A stretch of DNA of 42,218 bases from Acidimicrobiia bacterium. Lineage in GTDB: Bacteria; Actinomycetota; Acidimicrobiia; Acidimicrobiales; Aldehydirespiratoraceae. A model generated the notes under the pieces. That model worked only from the letters and a program-made list of their open reading frames with translations. It searched no databases and had not been told where the DNA came from. The stretch is taken from the NCBI GenBank assembly GCA_021296315.1, contig JAGWAO010000013.1:1-42218 (forward strand), given 5' to 3'. A program made the translations under genes and the position numbers. Every line of letters starts with the position of its first letter. Position 1 is the stretch's first letter. Positions 7,046 to 16,252 of this stretch are shown here, piece by piece.

Positions 7046-8734
7046 TCAGCCCTCGGTCTCCTCGAGGATCTCGCCGAGCCGCACGACGTCGTCCTCGGTG
7101 ACGACACCGATGAAGTTGCCGGCGCTGTCGGTCACGGCCAGCACCTCGATGTCGGCCGCTTCCATCGCCACCACGGCATCGCGCACGGTCCACGACGGCG
7201 ATCCGGCGGGGAGGTCCGTCGTCATCATGGACTCGACGGATGCGGTCTCCCATTGGTCGCGGTTCACCGACGACAGCTGGGAGAGCTGGGCCATCCCCAG
7301 ATAGGAACTGCCCTCCACGACCGGCACCACCCGCTCGCGCCGGCCCAGGACGTGCATGTACACGAACTCGGACACTGTGGCGTCGGGGGGCACCGTCAGC
7401 ACGTCCGTGGTGAGGATCGAGCTGAGGGGCAGGGTGAAGCGCTGCTCGAGATGGCCCAGCCGCTTGGATCGCTGGTACTCGGTGACCGAGGACGGGCCTC
7501 CCACCACCTGGCTCACCGCCGCGGCCACCAGGGCGGGCACTACGAATGCGGCTGCGCCGGTGGACTCGGCCACGAACATCACCGCCGCGATCGGGGCCCG
7601 GTAACCGGCGCCGAGGAACGCGGCGAGGCCCAGCGTGGCGTACAGGCCCGTGGACGTCGCGTCCAGGGCCACACCGACGAACTGGCCCACGATCACCCCG
7701 AGAGTGGCGAGCGGGATGAACAGTCCCCCGACGCCATCGCCCAGCACAGTGGCCAATGTGGCCGCGACCCTGACCCCGAACAGCAGGGCGATCAACTCCA
7801 GCGCATCCTGCTGCACCACCCACTCCATGGCCCTGGTGCCCGGCCCGAGGCTGAGGACCTCGCCGAAGGCGACGTCGGCCAGCAGGGCCAGACCGGCCAT
7901 GACAACTGCGGCCGCCAAAGCCCGCTTGGCCCAGGAGACCGTGTGGGTGGCGTGCTTGGCCTGGCGCACCAGCCAGGCGAAGCCGCGGCCGCCCAACCCT
8001 GCCGCGATCCCCAGGATGAGCGCTCCCAGCAGGTCGCCGATCTGCACGTCCAGCATCGCGGCCGCGCCGTTGGCATCGACGGGGCCCTCGCCGAGGAACG
8101 GGACGACGGGAGTGCTGCCGACGAGGAACACGAATGTGACGTAGCTCGCAGCCGATGCGATCAGGGAGGGGAGCAGAGCCTGGGGGGTCACGTCGTCGCG
8201 GTAGGGGGCCTCGAGGGCGAAGATGACTCCCGTGGCCGGGGTCTTGAACACCGCGGCCACTCCGGCCGCAGCCCCCGCAGTGAGCAGCAGGCGGGCCTCG
8301 TCGCGCCGGAAGAAGCGCCCCAGGCGCTCGTGGACGAACAGACCGATCGAGGAGCCCGCGTAGAGCGACGGGCCCTCCAGGCCGACTGCGCCACCCGAGC
8401 CGATGGTGGCGACCCCCGCCAGCAGCTTGGCGGGCAGGAACCGGAAACCGATGCTGGGATGGCGCTCATGGAACGCTCGGACGTACTCGTCGGAGGTGGA
8501 GCCCGACGTGCCGCCGCCCACGGTGCGCAGCACCAGCTTGGAGGCGGCGATGCCGAGCACGGGGGCCAGCGCCAGCACGGCCAGGGGCTGCTCCAAGACA
8601 CGCTCCAGCACGATGTGGAGCGCCAACGTCTCGAAAGCGGCCACGACCAGCGCCACGATCACGCCGGTGGCGGCCGACGCGGCCAGGAGACGCGGGTTGC
8701 GGGCCTGGCGGAGGGTCCTGGTTAGCGGTCGCAT
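7046..8734 (-). CDS. CLC-type chloride channel or antiporter with two CBS domains
   Basis: 562 aa integral membrane protein of the CLC family, moving chloride (or related anions), possibly in exchange for protons. Family motifs include GGAVGLEGPSLYAGSS with the gating glutamate, VFKTPATGVIFALE, GGLFIPLATLGVIVG and YRAPIAAVMFVAE. The early selectivity motif is atypical: GTSGSTSD where GSGIP-like sequence is usual. Two CBS domains occupy about 435-555 (DVLTVPPDATVSEF and VVTEDDVVRLG) and probably bind adenine nucleotides. It is divergently transcribed from the small gene at 8763, with only 28 bp between start codons. Confidence 0.93.
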   Translation of the reverse strand: MRPLTRTLRQARNPRLLAASAATGVIVALVVAAFETLALHIVLERVLEQPLAVLALAPVLGIAASKLVLRTVGGGTSGSTSDEYVRAFHERHPSIGFRFLPAKLLAGVATIGSGGAVGLEGPSLYAGSSIGLFVHERLGRFFRRDEARLLLTAGAAAGVAAVFKTPATGVIFALEAPYRDDVTPQALLPSLIASAASYVTFVFLVGSTPVVPFLGEGPVDANGAAAMLDVQIGDLLGALILGIAAGLGGRGFAWLVRQAKHATHTVSWAKRALAAAVVMAGLALLADVAFGEVLSLGPGTRAMEWVVQQDALELIALLFGVRVAATLATVLGDGVGGLFIPLATLGVIVGQFVGVALDATSTGLYATLGLAAFLGAGYRAPIAAVMFVAESTGAAAFVVPALVAAAVSQVVGGPSSVTEYQRSKRLGHLEQRFTLPLSSILTTDVLTVPPDATVSEFVYMHVLGRRERVVPVVEGSSYLGMAQLSQLSSVNRDQWETASVESMMTTDLPAGSPSWTVRDAVVAMEAADIEVLAVTDSAGNFIGVVTEDDVVRLGEILEETEG

Positions 8735-8749
8735 CCGTTACGAAGCCTC

Positions 8750-8755
8750 TATGGT
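8750..8755 (+). promoter_or_regulatory. -10 box of a leaderless promoter
   Basis: TATGGT ends 7 nt before ATG 8763. The box itself contains an in-frame ATG (8751), so the downstream ATG is the likelier start. Confidence 0.45.
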
Positions 8756-8762
8756 GTCAGGC

Positions 8763-8966
8763 ATGGTTGATAAGCGTCATGATATTTCAGAGCGGCTCTC
8801 GGCCATTGCCGACGAACTCGCGGATATGGCATTTGAGAGCTTGCGGGATTCGGTCGAGGCTGGGGCAACGAAGGCTTCGGAAGAGGAGAAGCGCCTCACT
8901 CGGGCCCGGCGAGCCGTCGAGAAGGCCGCGCACCTCCTTCGGTCCGATCTGTCACCGCCGGCGTGA
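8763..8966 (+). CDS. Small helical protein of unknown function
   Basis: 67 aa. The sequence is amphipathic and almost entirely helix-forming (ISERLSAIADELADMAFESLRDSVEAG), with charged repeats that could form a helical hairpin or coiled coil. No cysteines or membrane segment. The track ORF starting at 8403 runs antisense through the CLC gene; the real start is set by the TATGGT box 7 nt upstream. No family recognised. Confidence 0.6.
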   Translation: MVDKRHDISERLSAIADELADMAFESLRDSVEAGATKASEEEKRLTRARRAVEKAAHLLRSDLSPPA

Positions 8967-9014
8967 GTCGGAGGCTAGCGCGCGGCCGCCACGACGCGGA
9001 CCCTTCACCTCCCA

Positions 9015-9656
9015 TCAGCGGTCGCCGCGCCCCGGTGGCCGGATGCGTCCCAATACCTCGTCGGTGACCTGCGCCGCCGCGCTGCCGATGTCCGTCGAGG
9101 CGGTGTCGATGCGTATCTCGGCCGCGGCGGGCGCCTCGTAGGGTGCGGCGATGCCGGTCAAGTCCTCTATGGCTCCGGACCGGGCCCTGGCGTAGAGACC
9201 CTTGGGATCGCGCTGCTCGCACACCTCCAGCGGCGCGTCCACGAACACCTCCACGAAGGCTCCTTCGGGATGCAGGCTGCGCACCCGTTCACGGTCCTGT
9301 AGGTAGGGCGATATGAACGCAGCCAGCACCACCACCCCCGCGTCGTGAAGCAGCGCGCTCACCTCGCCTGCTCTGCGGATGTTCTCGGCCCGGTCCTCGG
9401 GGGAGAAGCCGAGGTCCGAGTTGAGACCGAACCTGAGGTTGTCGCCGTCGAGCACATAGGCCAGCACCCCCTCTGCGGCCAGCCGAGCCTCCACGGATCG
9501 GGCCAGCGTGGACTTGCCCGACCCCGGCAGACCGGTGAACCACACCGTGACCGCGCCGTGGCCGAGCAGACCGGCACGGGCGCCCTCGGTCACCTGCGGT
9601 GGGCTCCACACCACGTCGGCCTGTTGTGGAGGCCGCCGATCAGGATGGGTCGTCAC
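9015..9656 (-). CDS. cysC: Adenylylsulfate (APS) kinase, stand-alone
   Basis: Phosphorylates adenylylsulfate to 3'-phospho-adenylylsulfate (PAPS), the activated sulfate used for reduction or sulfation. 213 aa from GTG 9656, which overlaps the cysNC stop (GTGA). Motifs: P-loop GLPGSGKST (42-50), the DGDNLRFGL motif, the canonical AFISPY substrate motif, and GLYARARSG. All are intact, unlike the fused kinase upstream. The track start at 9725 would overlap cysNC by 73 bases and is rejected. This gives two APS kinases in tandem in one operon. Confidence 0.93.
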   Translation of the reverse strand: MTTHPDRRPPQQADVVWSPPQVTEGARAGLLGHGAVTVWFTGLPGSGKSTLARSVEARLAAEGVLAYVLDGDNLRFGLNSDLGFSPEDRAENIRRAGEVSALLHDAGVVVLAAFISPYLQDRERVRSLHPEGAFVEVFVDAPLEVCEQRDPKGLYARARSGAIEDLTGIAAPYEAPAAAEIRIDTASTDIGSAAAQVTDEVLGRIRPPGRGDR

Positions 9657-11593
9657 GGTCGCGCCGCGCCGGTGGCCGGGATGAAGCCGCGGGCCTCCAG
9701 CCAGGCCGTGACGGCCTGCACGCACGCGTCCACGTCGAGGCGGGAGGTGTCGAGCACCAGGTCGGCGTCATCGGGTTTCTCGTAGGGAGCGGAGACACCG
9801 GGGAAGTAGCGGATGTCGCCCCGGTCGGCCGCGGTGTAGAGCCCGGCCCGGTCGCGGGAGCGACAGACCTCCAGGGGCGGGTCGAGGAAGACCTCCACAA
9901 AGCGCTCGGCCCCGATGAGGCGTCGGGCCCGGGTCCGCACCGCGGCATTGGGCGCTAGCAACGCCGCGATGGCGATGAGACCCTGGTCGTTCACCAGCCG
10001 GGCCAGCTCAGCGGCGCGGCGCACGTTCTCGGAGCGGTCCCGGCTGGAGAAGCCCAGGTCCTTGCTCACACCGAGGCGCATGTTCTCGCCGTCGAGCCTC
10101 ACCGTGGTCCGCCCCCGGTCGAACAGCTCCCGCTCCAGCGCGGTCGCGATCGTCGACTTTCCGGCCCCGGTGAGCCCGGTCACCAGCACAGTGACCGGGA
10201 GCTGGCCGAGCCGCTCGGCCCGCTCGTCGACGCTCACCGAGCTTCGCTGACGCTCGAGCGTGGACCCGGGCACCGCGTCCCAGGCCTCGAGCGAGTCGGT
10301 CCCGGAGATCATGCCCGCGGCCACGGTGGCGTTGTTCGACCGGTCGACGAGGATGAACGAGCCCGTGATCCGGTTCTGCTCGTAGAAGTCGAAGGCGAGC
10401 TCGGACTCGGCGCGGATCCTCACGCCGGCTATGTCGTTGAGCTTCAGTGAGGCGGCCGGATGCGATTGCAGGGTGTCGACGTCGAGACGGCCGATCACCT
10501 CCGACACCCTGCACGTCGAGATCCTTCCTGCCTGCTGCAGCAGGTACTCGCGGCCCGTCACCCCGTCCGTCTCCGACATCCATACCAGCGTGGCCGTCAG
10601 ATCCGATCCTCGCTGCAGCCGGTGGGCGGGATCGACGATCACGTCGCCCCGGCCGATGTCGATCTCGTCGGCGGTGGTGACGGTGACGGCCCGGCCGGGG
10701 CCGGCCTCGTCGAGATCGGTGTCGAAGGTGATGATCCGGTCGATCGTGGTGGTGAGGCCCGAAGGCTCTACCAGCACTTCGTCGCCGGCCCGCAACTTTC
10801 CCTCGCAGATGGTTCCCGCGAAGCCTCGGAACCGGTGGTCGGGCCGGATGACGAGCTGGACCGGCAGCCGAAGCCTGGGGCCCGGGAGCGCTCCGGCGTG
10901 CAGCGCAGTCCCGGCGGTGTCCACCTGCTCCAGGTGCTCCATGAGGCACGGCCCGCCGTACCAGGGCATGCTCGCGCCCCGGTCGACGACGCAGTCGCCG
11001 TGCAGGGCGGACATGGGGATGCACGCCGGCGTGTGCAGTCCGAGCGCGGCGGCCAGATCCGAGGCTTCGGCCGCGATGGCGGAGAACCGGTCCTCGGCGT
11101 AGCCGACGAGGTCCATCTTGTTGACGGCCACGACCACCGAGGTGATGCCCATCAGGCTCACGATCGAGCTGTGGCGCCTGGTCTGGGCGGTCACCCCCTT
11201 GGCTGCGTCGACGAGGATCACGGCGAGGTCGGCAACCGAAGCGCCCGTCACCATGTTGCGGGTGTACTGCTCGTGACCGGGTGCATCGGCGATGATGAAG
11301 CTCCGCCGGGGGGTCGAGAAGTACAGGTGGGCGACGTCGATCGTGATGCCCTGCTCCCGCTCGGCTCTGAGGCCGTCGGCCAGCAGGGCCAGATCGACCT
11401 GCCCTCCGGCGTGGCCTGTGGTGGCCGAGTCCTTGCGCACCGCGGCCAGGTGGTCGTCGTAGAGGAGGTCCGAGTCGTGCAGGAGCCGGCCGATCAGAGT
11501 CGACTTGCCGTCGTCCACCGAACCGCACGTGAGCAGGCGCAGCAGATCCCGCGGGAGTCCGGCGGGATCGTCGGCGGGTCGGGCCGGGCCCAT
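9653..11593 (-). CDS. cysN: Sulfate adenylyltransferase subunit 1 fused to APS kinase
   Basis: 646 aa CysNC. The N-terminal GTPase part drives ATP sulfurylase: G1 GSVDDGKST (24-32), G3 DAPGHEQY, G4 NKMD. EF-Tu-like beta-barrel domains follow. The C-terminal APS kinase (from about 465) has the P-loop GLTGAGKST, but its DGDN is DGEN and the usual ISP substrate motif reads ALLAPN. It may therefore be weak or specialised, which could explain the extra cysC behind it. The start ATG 11593 overlaps the cysD stop (ATGA). The longer track ORF (to 11752) lies inside cysD in another frame. Confidence 0.95.
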   Translation of the reverse strand: MGPARPADDPAGLPRDLLRLLTCGSVDDGKSTLIGRLLHDSDLLYDDHLAAVRKDSATTGHAGGQVDLALLADGLRAEREQGITIDVAHLYFSTPRRSFIIADAPGHEQYTRNMVTGASVADLAVILVDAAKGVTAQTRRHSSIVSLMGITSVVVAVNKMDLVGYAEDRFSAIAAEASDLAAALGLHTPACIPMSALHGDCVVDRGASMPWYGGPCLMEHLEQVDTAGTALHAGALPGPRLRLPVQLVIRPDHRFRGFAGTICEGKLRAGDEVLVEPSGLTTTIDRIITFDTDLDEAGPGRAVTVTTADEIDIGRGDVIVDPAHRLQRGSDLTATLVWMSETDGVTGREYLLQQAGRISTCRVSEVIGRLDVDTLQSHPAASLKLNDIAGVRIRAESELAFDFYEQNRITGSFILVDRSNNATVAAGMISGTDSLEAWDAVPGSTLERQRSSVSVDERAERLGQLPVTVLVTGLTGAGKSTIATALERELFDRGRTTVRLDGENMRLGVSKDLGFSSRDRSENVRRAAELARLVNDQGLIAIAALLAPNAAVRTRARRLIGAERFVEVFLDPPLEVCRSRDRAGLYTAADRGDIRYFPGVSAPYEKPDDADLVLDTSRLDVDACVQAVTAWLEARGFIPATGAARP

Positions 11594-12600
11594 CAGAAGT
11601 AGCCCTCCCGCTTCTTCTCCTCCATCGAGCCGGACTGGTCGTGGTCGATAACCCGGCCCTCGCGCTCGGACCGGGTGGCTGCCGCCATCTCCGCGGTGAT
11701 CTCCTGCACGGTGGCCGCCGTCGATTCGACGGCCCCGGTGAGGGGGTAGCACCCCAGAGTGCGGAAGCGCACCGATCGAACCTCGGGGAGCTCGCCCGCC
11801 TCGAACCTGAACCGGTCATCGTCGACCATGATCAGGGTCCCGTCCCGTTCGACCACCGGCCGCGGCGCCGCGAGGTACAGGGGCACGACCTCTATGCCAT
11901 TGGCGGAGATGTAGTGCCACACGTCCAGTTCGGTCCAGTTGCTCAACGGGAACACCCGGATGCTCTCGCCCTCAGAGATCCTCCCGTTGTAGTGGTTCCA
12001 CATCTCGGGCCGCTGGTTCCTGGGGTCCCACCGGTGCAGCCGGTCCCGGAAGCTGAAGACCCGCTCCTTGGCCCGTGAGCGCTCCTCGTCGCGGCGCGCC
12101 CCGCCGAACGCCGCGTCGTAGCCCCCGGCGTCGAGGGCCTGCTTGAGGGCCTGGGTCTTCATCACGTCGGTGTAGTGCTGTGACGTGTGGTCGAACGGGT
12201 TGATCCGCGCCGCGACCCCCTCGGCGTTGGTGTGCACCATCAGTTCGAAACCGATCTCGTCGGCCATGCGGTCCCGGAAGGTGATCATCTCTGAGAACTT
12301 CCAGGTCGTGTCGATGTGCAGCAACGGGAAGGGGATCGGCCCGGGATGGAACGCCTTGCGGGCGAGGTGCAGCATCACCGAGCTGTCCTTGCCTATCGAG
12401 TAGAGCATCACCGGGTTGCTGAACTGGGCCCTGACCTCTCGGATGATGTGGATGCTCTCGTCCTCGAGGCGCTGGAGCCGGGCCCGCGCCGGGTCGACCG
12501 CCGCGGCCCGGTCCGGGACGGCCTCAGCCCTGCCCTGAGCGGGCCCGGATGGCGGATTATCGGCGGCCGGAGAGCGCTTGGAGGTCGTCGGCCTTGTCAC
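11593..12600 (-). CDS. cysD: Sulfate adenylyltransferase subunit 2
   Basis: Catalytic subunit of ATP sulfurylase, making adenylylsulfate from ATP and sulfate with CysN. 335 aa. The PP-loop SIGKDS is at 68-73, followed by [10 protein letters not shown] and [15 protein letters not shown], and the protein ends in the conserved EGYF. It has an extra N-terminal stretch of about 40 Pro/Ala-rich residues. With ATG 12600 it overlaps the end of the transaldolase gene by 44 nt. I see no good GTG or ATG between that point and the conserved [11 protein letters not shown], so the overlap is probably real. Confidence 0.95.
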   Translation of the reverse strand: MTRPTTSKRSPAADNPPSGPAQGRAEAVPDRAAAVDPARARLQRLEDESIHIIREVRAQFSNPVMLYSIGKDSSVMLHLARKAFHPGPIPFPLLHIDTTWKFSEMITFRDRMADEIGFELMVHTNAEGVAARINPFDHTSQHYTDVMKTQALKQALDAGGYDAAFGGARRDEERSRAKERVFSFRDRLHRWDPRNQRPEMWNHYNGRISEGESIRVFPLSNWTELDVWHYISANGIEVVPLYLAAPRPVVERDGTLIMVDDDRFRFEAGELPEVRSVRFRTLGCYPLTGAVESTAATVQEITAEMAAATRSEREGRVIDHDQSGSMEEKKREGYF

Positions 12601-13675
12601 CGAGCATCCCTAGAAGCTCGTCGAAGCTCTTGGCGAAGGCGGCCACGCCCTCGTCCTCGAGCTGGGCGGTGACGGCTTCGAGGTCGACGCCCACGGCGGC
12701 GATCCGGTCGAGCGCCTCGACGGCCTCGTCGATCCCCGACGCGAGGGTGGGCTCGACGGTGCCGTGGTGCTCGAAGGCCTCCAGGGTCGCGTCGGGAAGC
12801 GTGTTCACCGTGTCCGGGCCGATCAACTCGTCGACGTAGAATGTGTCCGGGTAGGCCGGGTTCTTGGTCGATGTGCTCGCCCACAGCAGGCGCTGGGGCC
12901 GGGCCCCGCGGGCGGCCAGCGCCTTCCAGCGCGGCTCGGAGCAGAGCCTCTGGAAGTGCGAGTAGGCGACCTTGGCGTTGGCGATGGCCGCCTTGCCCCG
13001 AAGCTGCAGCGCTTCGTCGGATCCGACGGCTTCCAGGCGCCGGTCCACCTCGGTGTCGATCCTCGACACGAAGAACGACGCCACGCTGGACACACTCGAC
13101 AGGTCGCCGGGATTCTGCTCGAGACCCGACATGTAGGCGTCGGCTACCTCGAGGTACCGGTCAACGCTGAAGATCAAGGTGACGTTGATGCTGTTGCCCT
13201 CCGCGATCATCTGGGCGATGGGCGCCAGGCCCTCAGCCGTTCCCGGGATCTTCACGTAGAGGTTGGGCAGCGCCAGCTGCTCATGAAGGTGCCGGGCCGC
13301 CCGGGCGGTGGCCGCCGAGTCCCGGGCAAGGTCGGGCGCCACCTCCACCGACACATAGCCGTCGAGACCGTCGGACTCGTCGTAGACCCCTCGAAGGACC
13401 GCGGCCGCCGCGGAGATGTCGGAAGTCACCAGGCGCCAGTAGGACGACTCGACGTCGAGCCCGGCGTCGATCGAGGCCCGGAACTCGTCGTCGTAGTCGG
13501 CGGTGGCGGTGATGGCCTTCTGGAATATCGACGGGTTCGAGGTCAAGCCCCGGACGCCTCGCTGGACCCACCCCTGGAGATCGCCGCCGGTTATCCAGCC
13601 CCTGCGAATGTTGTCCAGCCAGGGACTCTGGCCGCAGCGCCCGTAGAGTTCGTGCAGTCTGTCGGTAGCAGTCAT
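12557..13675 (-). CDS. tal: Transaldolase
   Basis: Moves a dihydroxyacetone unit between sugar phosphates in the non-oxidative pentose phosphate pathway. 372 aa, the long form typical of actinobacteria. The N-terminal signature [13 protein letters not shown] is at 43-55 and the Schiff-base lysine is K142 in [12 protein letters not shown]. Later motifs [12 protein letters not shown] and [14 protein letters not shown] are characteristic. It follows tkt by 22 bp on the same strand, so the two are co-transcribed. Its 3' end overlaps the cysD start. Confidence 0.96.
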   Translation of the reverse strand: MTATDRLHELYGRCGQSPWLDNIRRGWITGGDLQGWVQRGVRGLTSNPSIFQKAITATADYDDEFRASIDAGLDVESSYWRLVTSDISAAAAVLRGVYDESDGLDGYVSVEVAPDLARDSAATARAARHLHEQLALPNLYVKIPGTAEGLAPIAQMIAEGNSINVTLIFSVDRYLEVADAYMSGLEQNPGDLSSVSSVASFFVSRIDTEVDRRLEAVGSDEALQLRGKAAIANAKVAYSHFQRLCSEPRWKALAARGARPQRLLWASTSTKNPAYPDTFYVDELIGPDTVNTLPDATLEAFEHHGTVEPTLASGIDEAVEALDRIAAVGVDLEAVTAQLEDEGVAAFAKSFDELLGMLGDKADDLQALSGRR

Positions 13676-13697
13676 CTCGAGTTGCTCCTCCTCGACA

Positions 13698-15671
13698 TCA
13701 GAGCGCGGCTCTCCGGACTGCGCCGGCCAGCAGGGCCCGGGCCCTGCGGGCCACGTTGGAGGCGGAGATCCCGAGTCGCTCCATCACGACCGCGCCGGGT
13801 GCCGAGGCACCGAAGCGGTCGATGCCGAGGGCCTCGTCGGTCCAGCGGCTCCAACCCATGGTGCTGCCCGCCTCCACCGCCAGGGACGGAAGGTCGGGCC
13901 GCAGCACCCGGAACTGCTCGGAGTAGGGCTGGTCGGCGAACAGCTCCCATGACGGCAGCGACACCACCCGGGCCGCCACTCCCTCGGCGGCCAGGACCGC
14001 GGCGGCGTCGCAGCACACCGCCACCTCGCTGCCCGTTCCCACCAGTGTCAGGCTGGGCTCCTCGGGCTCTCGCAGCGCGTAGCCCCCGGCCGCGACCGCG
14101 TCGGCCCGGGTGCCCTCGAGCACGGGCACGCCCTGGCGGGTGAGGATCAACGCGGTCGGACCCTCGGACTCCACCGCAACCCGCCAGGCCCCCACCGTCT
14201 CGGTGGCGTCCGCGGGCCTGATCACCCGGAGGCTCGGGATGGCTCGCAGGGAGGCCAGGTGCTCCACCGGCTGGTGGGTGGGGCCGTCCTCTCCCACGCC
14301 CACCGAGTCGTGGCTCCACACGAAGACGACCTTGGCTTCCGACAGCGCGGCGAGCCGCACCGCCGGTCGCATGTAGTCGGCGAACACCAGGAACGTTCCC
14401 ACCACCGGTATGGCGCCGCCGTGCAGGGCCATGCCGTTGGCGATGGCCCCCATGGCGTGCTCGCGCACGCCGAAGTAGATCTGGCGGCCCCCCGGCCCGC
14501 GGGCCGAGAACACCCCGCCATCGGCGATGACGGTGCCCGTGTTGCCGGTCAGGTCGGCGCCGCCGCCGGTGAGTCCTGGTACCACCGGCAGCAAGGCCTG
14601 CAGGGTGGCGCTGGAGGCCTTGCGGGTGGCGACCGACTGGCCCGGCTCCCATGACGGCAGCGAGTCCTCCCAGCCGGCGCGGCCGGTCGCGGCCAGACAC
14701 GCCTCCAGGCCGCTGCGGTCGCCGTCGAAGGCGGCGGCGCGGGCCTCCCAGGCGAAGCGCTCGCCCTGGCCCGCGGTCCCGGCGCGGCGGTAGTAGTCGA
14801 GCACCTCGGCAGGCACGTGGAACGTCTCAGCGGCGGGCAGTCCCATCAAGTCCTTGGTGGCCGCGATCTCCTCGTCGAAGATGGCGTAGCCGTGCGCGGC
14901 CGGCGTTCCCGATGCCTGCGGGGCCGGAGCGGCGATCACGGAACGCACGATCACCAACGACGGGCGGTCCTCTGCGGCGATCGCGTCGCGCAGTCCGGAT
15001 TCCAGCCCGTCGAGGTCCTCGGCCGCCTCGCCGAGTTCGAGGACATGCCAGCCGTAGGCGCGGAATCGTTCCGCGGCATTGTCCGAGAGGGCGAGGTCGG
15101 TGCCGCCGTCAATGGTGACCTCGTTGTCGTCGTAGACCACTACCAGCCGGCCCAGGCCCAGGTGTCCTGCCAGGGAGGCCGCCTCGTGGCTGATCCCCTC
15201 GGACAGGTCGCCGTCGCCGGCGATCACGAAGACGCGGTGGTCGCAGACGTCCGCGCCGAAGCGGGTTCGCATCTGGCTCTCCGCGATGGCCATTCCCACC
15301 GCGTTGGCAACGCCCTGCCCGAGCGGGCCGGTCGTGACCTCGACCCCCGGGGTGCAGCCGACCTCGGGATGCCCGGGTGTGGGCGACCCCCACTGCCGGA
15401 AGTCCTGCAGGTTCCTGAGGGTGAGGCCGTGTCCGGTCAGATACAGCATGGCGTACTGCAGGATCGAGGCGTGACCGGCCGAGAGCACGAACCGGTCCCG
15501 GTCGGGCCAGTCCGGCCTCTGGGCGTCGTAGCGCATGATCCGGGTCCACAGCACATGCGCCAGCGGAGCCAGCGCCATGGCGGTGCCCTGGTGGCCCGAG
15601 CGCGCCGCGTGGGGCGCGTCCATGGCCAGCGCCTTGATGACGTTGATTCCGAGCCTCTCGATGGAAGTCAC
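13698..15671 (-). CDS. tkt: Transketolase
   Basis: Thiamine-diphosphate enzyme transferring two-carbon units in the pentose phosphate pathway. 657 aa from GTG 15671 (VTSIERLGINVIKALAMDA), preceded by GGAGGG. Motifs: GHASILQYAMLYL, the thiamine-diphosphate site GDGDLSEGISHEAAS ... DDNEVTIDG, FGVREHAMGAIANG, and the pyrimidine-domain SHDSVGVGEDGPTHQPVE. The track ORF extends upstream to 16040, but those 123 residues are non-coding in character. A TATGGT box at 15716-15711 would give a leader of about 35-40 nt. Confidence 0.96.
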   Translation of the reverse strand: MTSIERLGINVIKALAMDAPHAARSGHQGTAMALAPLAHVLWTRIMRYDAQRPDWPDRDRFVLSAGHASILQYAMLYLTGHGLTLRNLQDFRQWGSPTPGHPEVGCTPGVEVTTGPLGQGVANAVGMAIAESQMRTRFGADVCDHRVFVIAGDGDLSEGISHEAASLAGHLGLGRLVVVYDDNEVTIDGGTDLALSDNAAERFRAYGWHVLELGEAAEDLDGLESGLRDAIAAEDRPSLVIVRSVIAAPAPQASGTPAAHGYAIFDEEIAATKDLMGLPAAETFHVPAEVLDYYRRAGTAGQGERFAWEARAAAFDGDRSGLEACLAATGRAGWEDSLPSWEPGQSVATRKASSATLQALLPVVPGLTGGGADLTGNTGTVIADGGVFSARGPGGRQIYFGVREHAMGAIANGMALHGGAIPVVGTFLVFADYMRPAVRLAALSEAKVVFVWSHDSVGVGEDGPTHQPVEHLASLRAIPSLRVIRPADATETVGAWRVAVESEGPTALILTRQGVPVLEGTRADAVAAGGYALREPEEPSLTLVGTGSEVAVCCDAAAVLAAEGVAARVVSLPSWELFADQPYSEQFRVLRPDLPSLAVEAGSTMGWSRWTDEALGIDRFGASAPGAVVMERLGISASNVARRARALLAGAVRRAAL

Positions 15672-15778
15672 CGGCCCTCCAACCGCTCGCACTCCGCACT
15701 CGCGCGGCCCACCATAGCCATTGCCGGGGACTCCAAGGGGGAGGAGGCTGGTGCCGCCGTGCTCGTCCCTCAACCTGC

Positions 15779-16165
15779 TCAACCAGTAGGAGGCAGCAGC
15801 GTGTACGGGATGGCCATCACCGGTCCGGCGTCGATGCGAGCCCGGGCCTCGACCGTGCCGTAGTCGGTGAACTCGAGTTCGGCTCGGACCAGCCGGTAGT
15901 TGAACTTCCCCGGCTCGACCTGAAGCGGCTGCACGTTGCGGGCTATCCGATCCTCGCCCCGGAAATAGGCGACCTCGAGAGCCCCGACGCCCGACTCGTC
16001 GGGCGCGCATCGAACGACCACCACCAGGTGTGGGGCCCACACCAGCGGCACCTCCTGCGGCGCGGCGGCCGAGAACTGCACTCCGGTCAGGTCGATGCGG
16101 GTGGAGGGCCCCGGCACCTGGCGGAGCTGGATGTCGTCAATGAACAAGGCGGCCACGATGTCCAT
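15779..16165 (-). CDS. Protein of unknown function (128 aa)
   Basis: 128 aa from ATG 16165. Soluble, mostly beta-strand in pattern (LFIDDIQLRQVPG, PHLVVVVRCAPDESG, RLVRAELEFTDYGTVEARARI), like a small beta-sandwich. No signal peptide, metal site or catalytic motif seen. The upstream extension in the track (to 16786) overlaps dacB antisense and is not real. A TAGCGT box at 16208-16203 could be its promoter. It faces dacB divergently. I do not recognise the family. Confidence 0.7.
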   Translation of the reverse strand: MDIVAALFIDDIQLRQVPGPSTRIDLTGVQFSAAAPQEVPLVWAPHLVVVVRCAPDESGVGALEVAYFRGEDRIARNVQPLQVEPGKFNYRLVRAELEFTDYGTVEARARIDAGPVMAIPYTLLPPTG

Positions 16166-16239
16166 GGTCGGGTCCTCGCTTGGGCGGCTGCAGGGTTCCC
16201 CGACGCTACCGAGACAATCCACGCACCCGGCCGGCGGCG

Positions 16240-16245
16240 TACGAT
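16240..16245 (+). promoter_or_regulatory. -10 box of a leaderless promoter for dacB
   Basis: TACGAT ends 7 nt before ATG 16253 and overlaps the alternative ATG at 16244. This favours the 16253 start. Confidence 0.5.
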
Positions 16246-16252
16246 GGCCAGG

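Noticed and set aside
10008-11819. 603-aa open frame on the minus strand in another frame of cysNC
   Set aside because: Arg/Pro/Ala-rich, with no motifs; the cysNC frame is certain.
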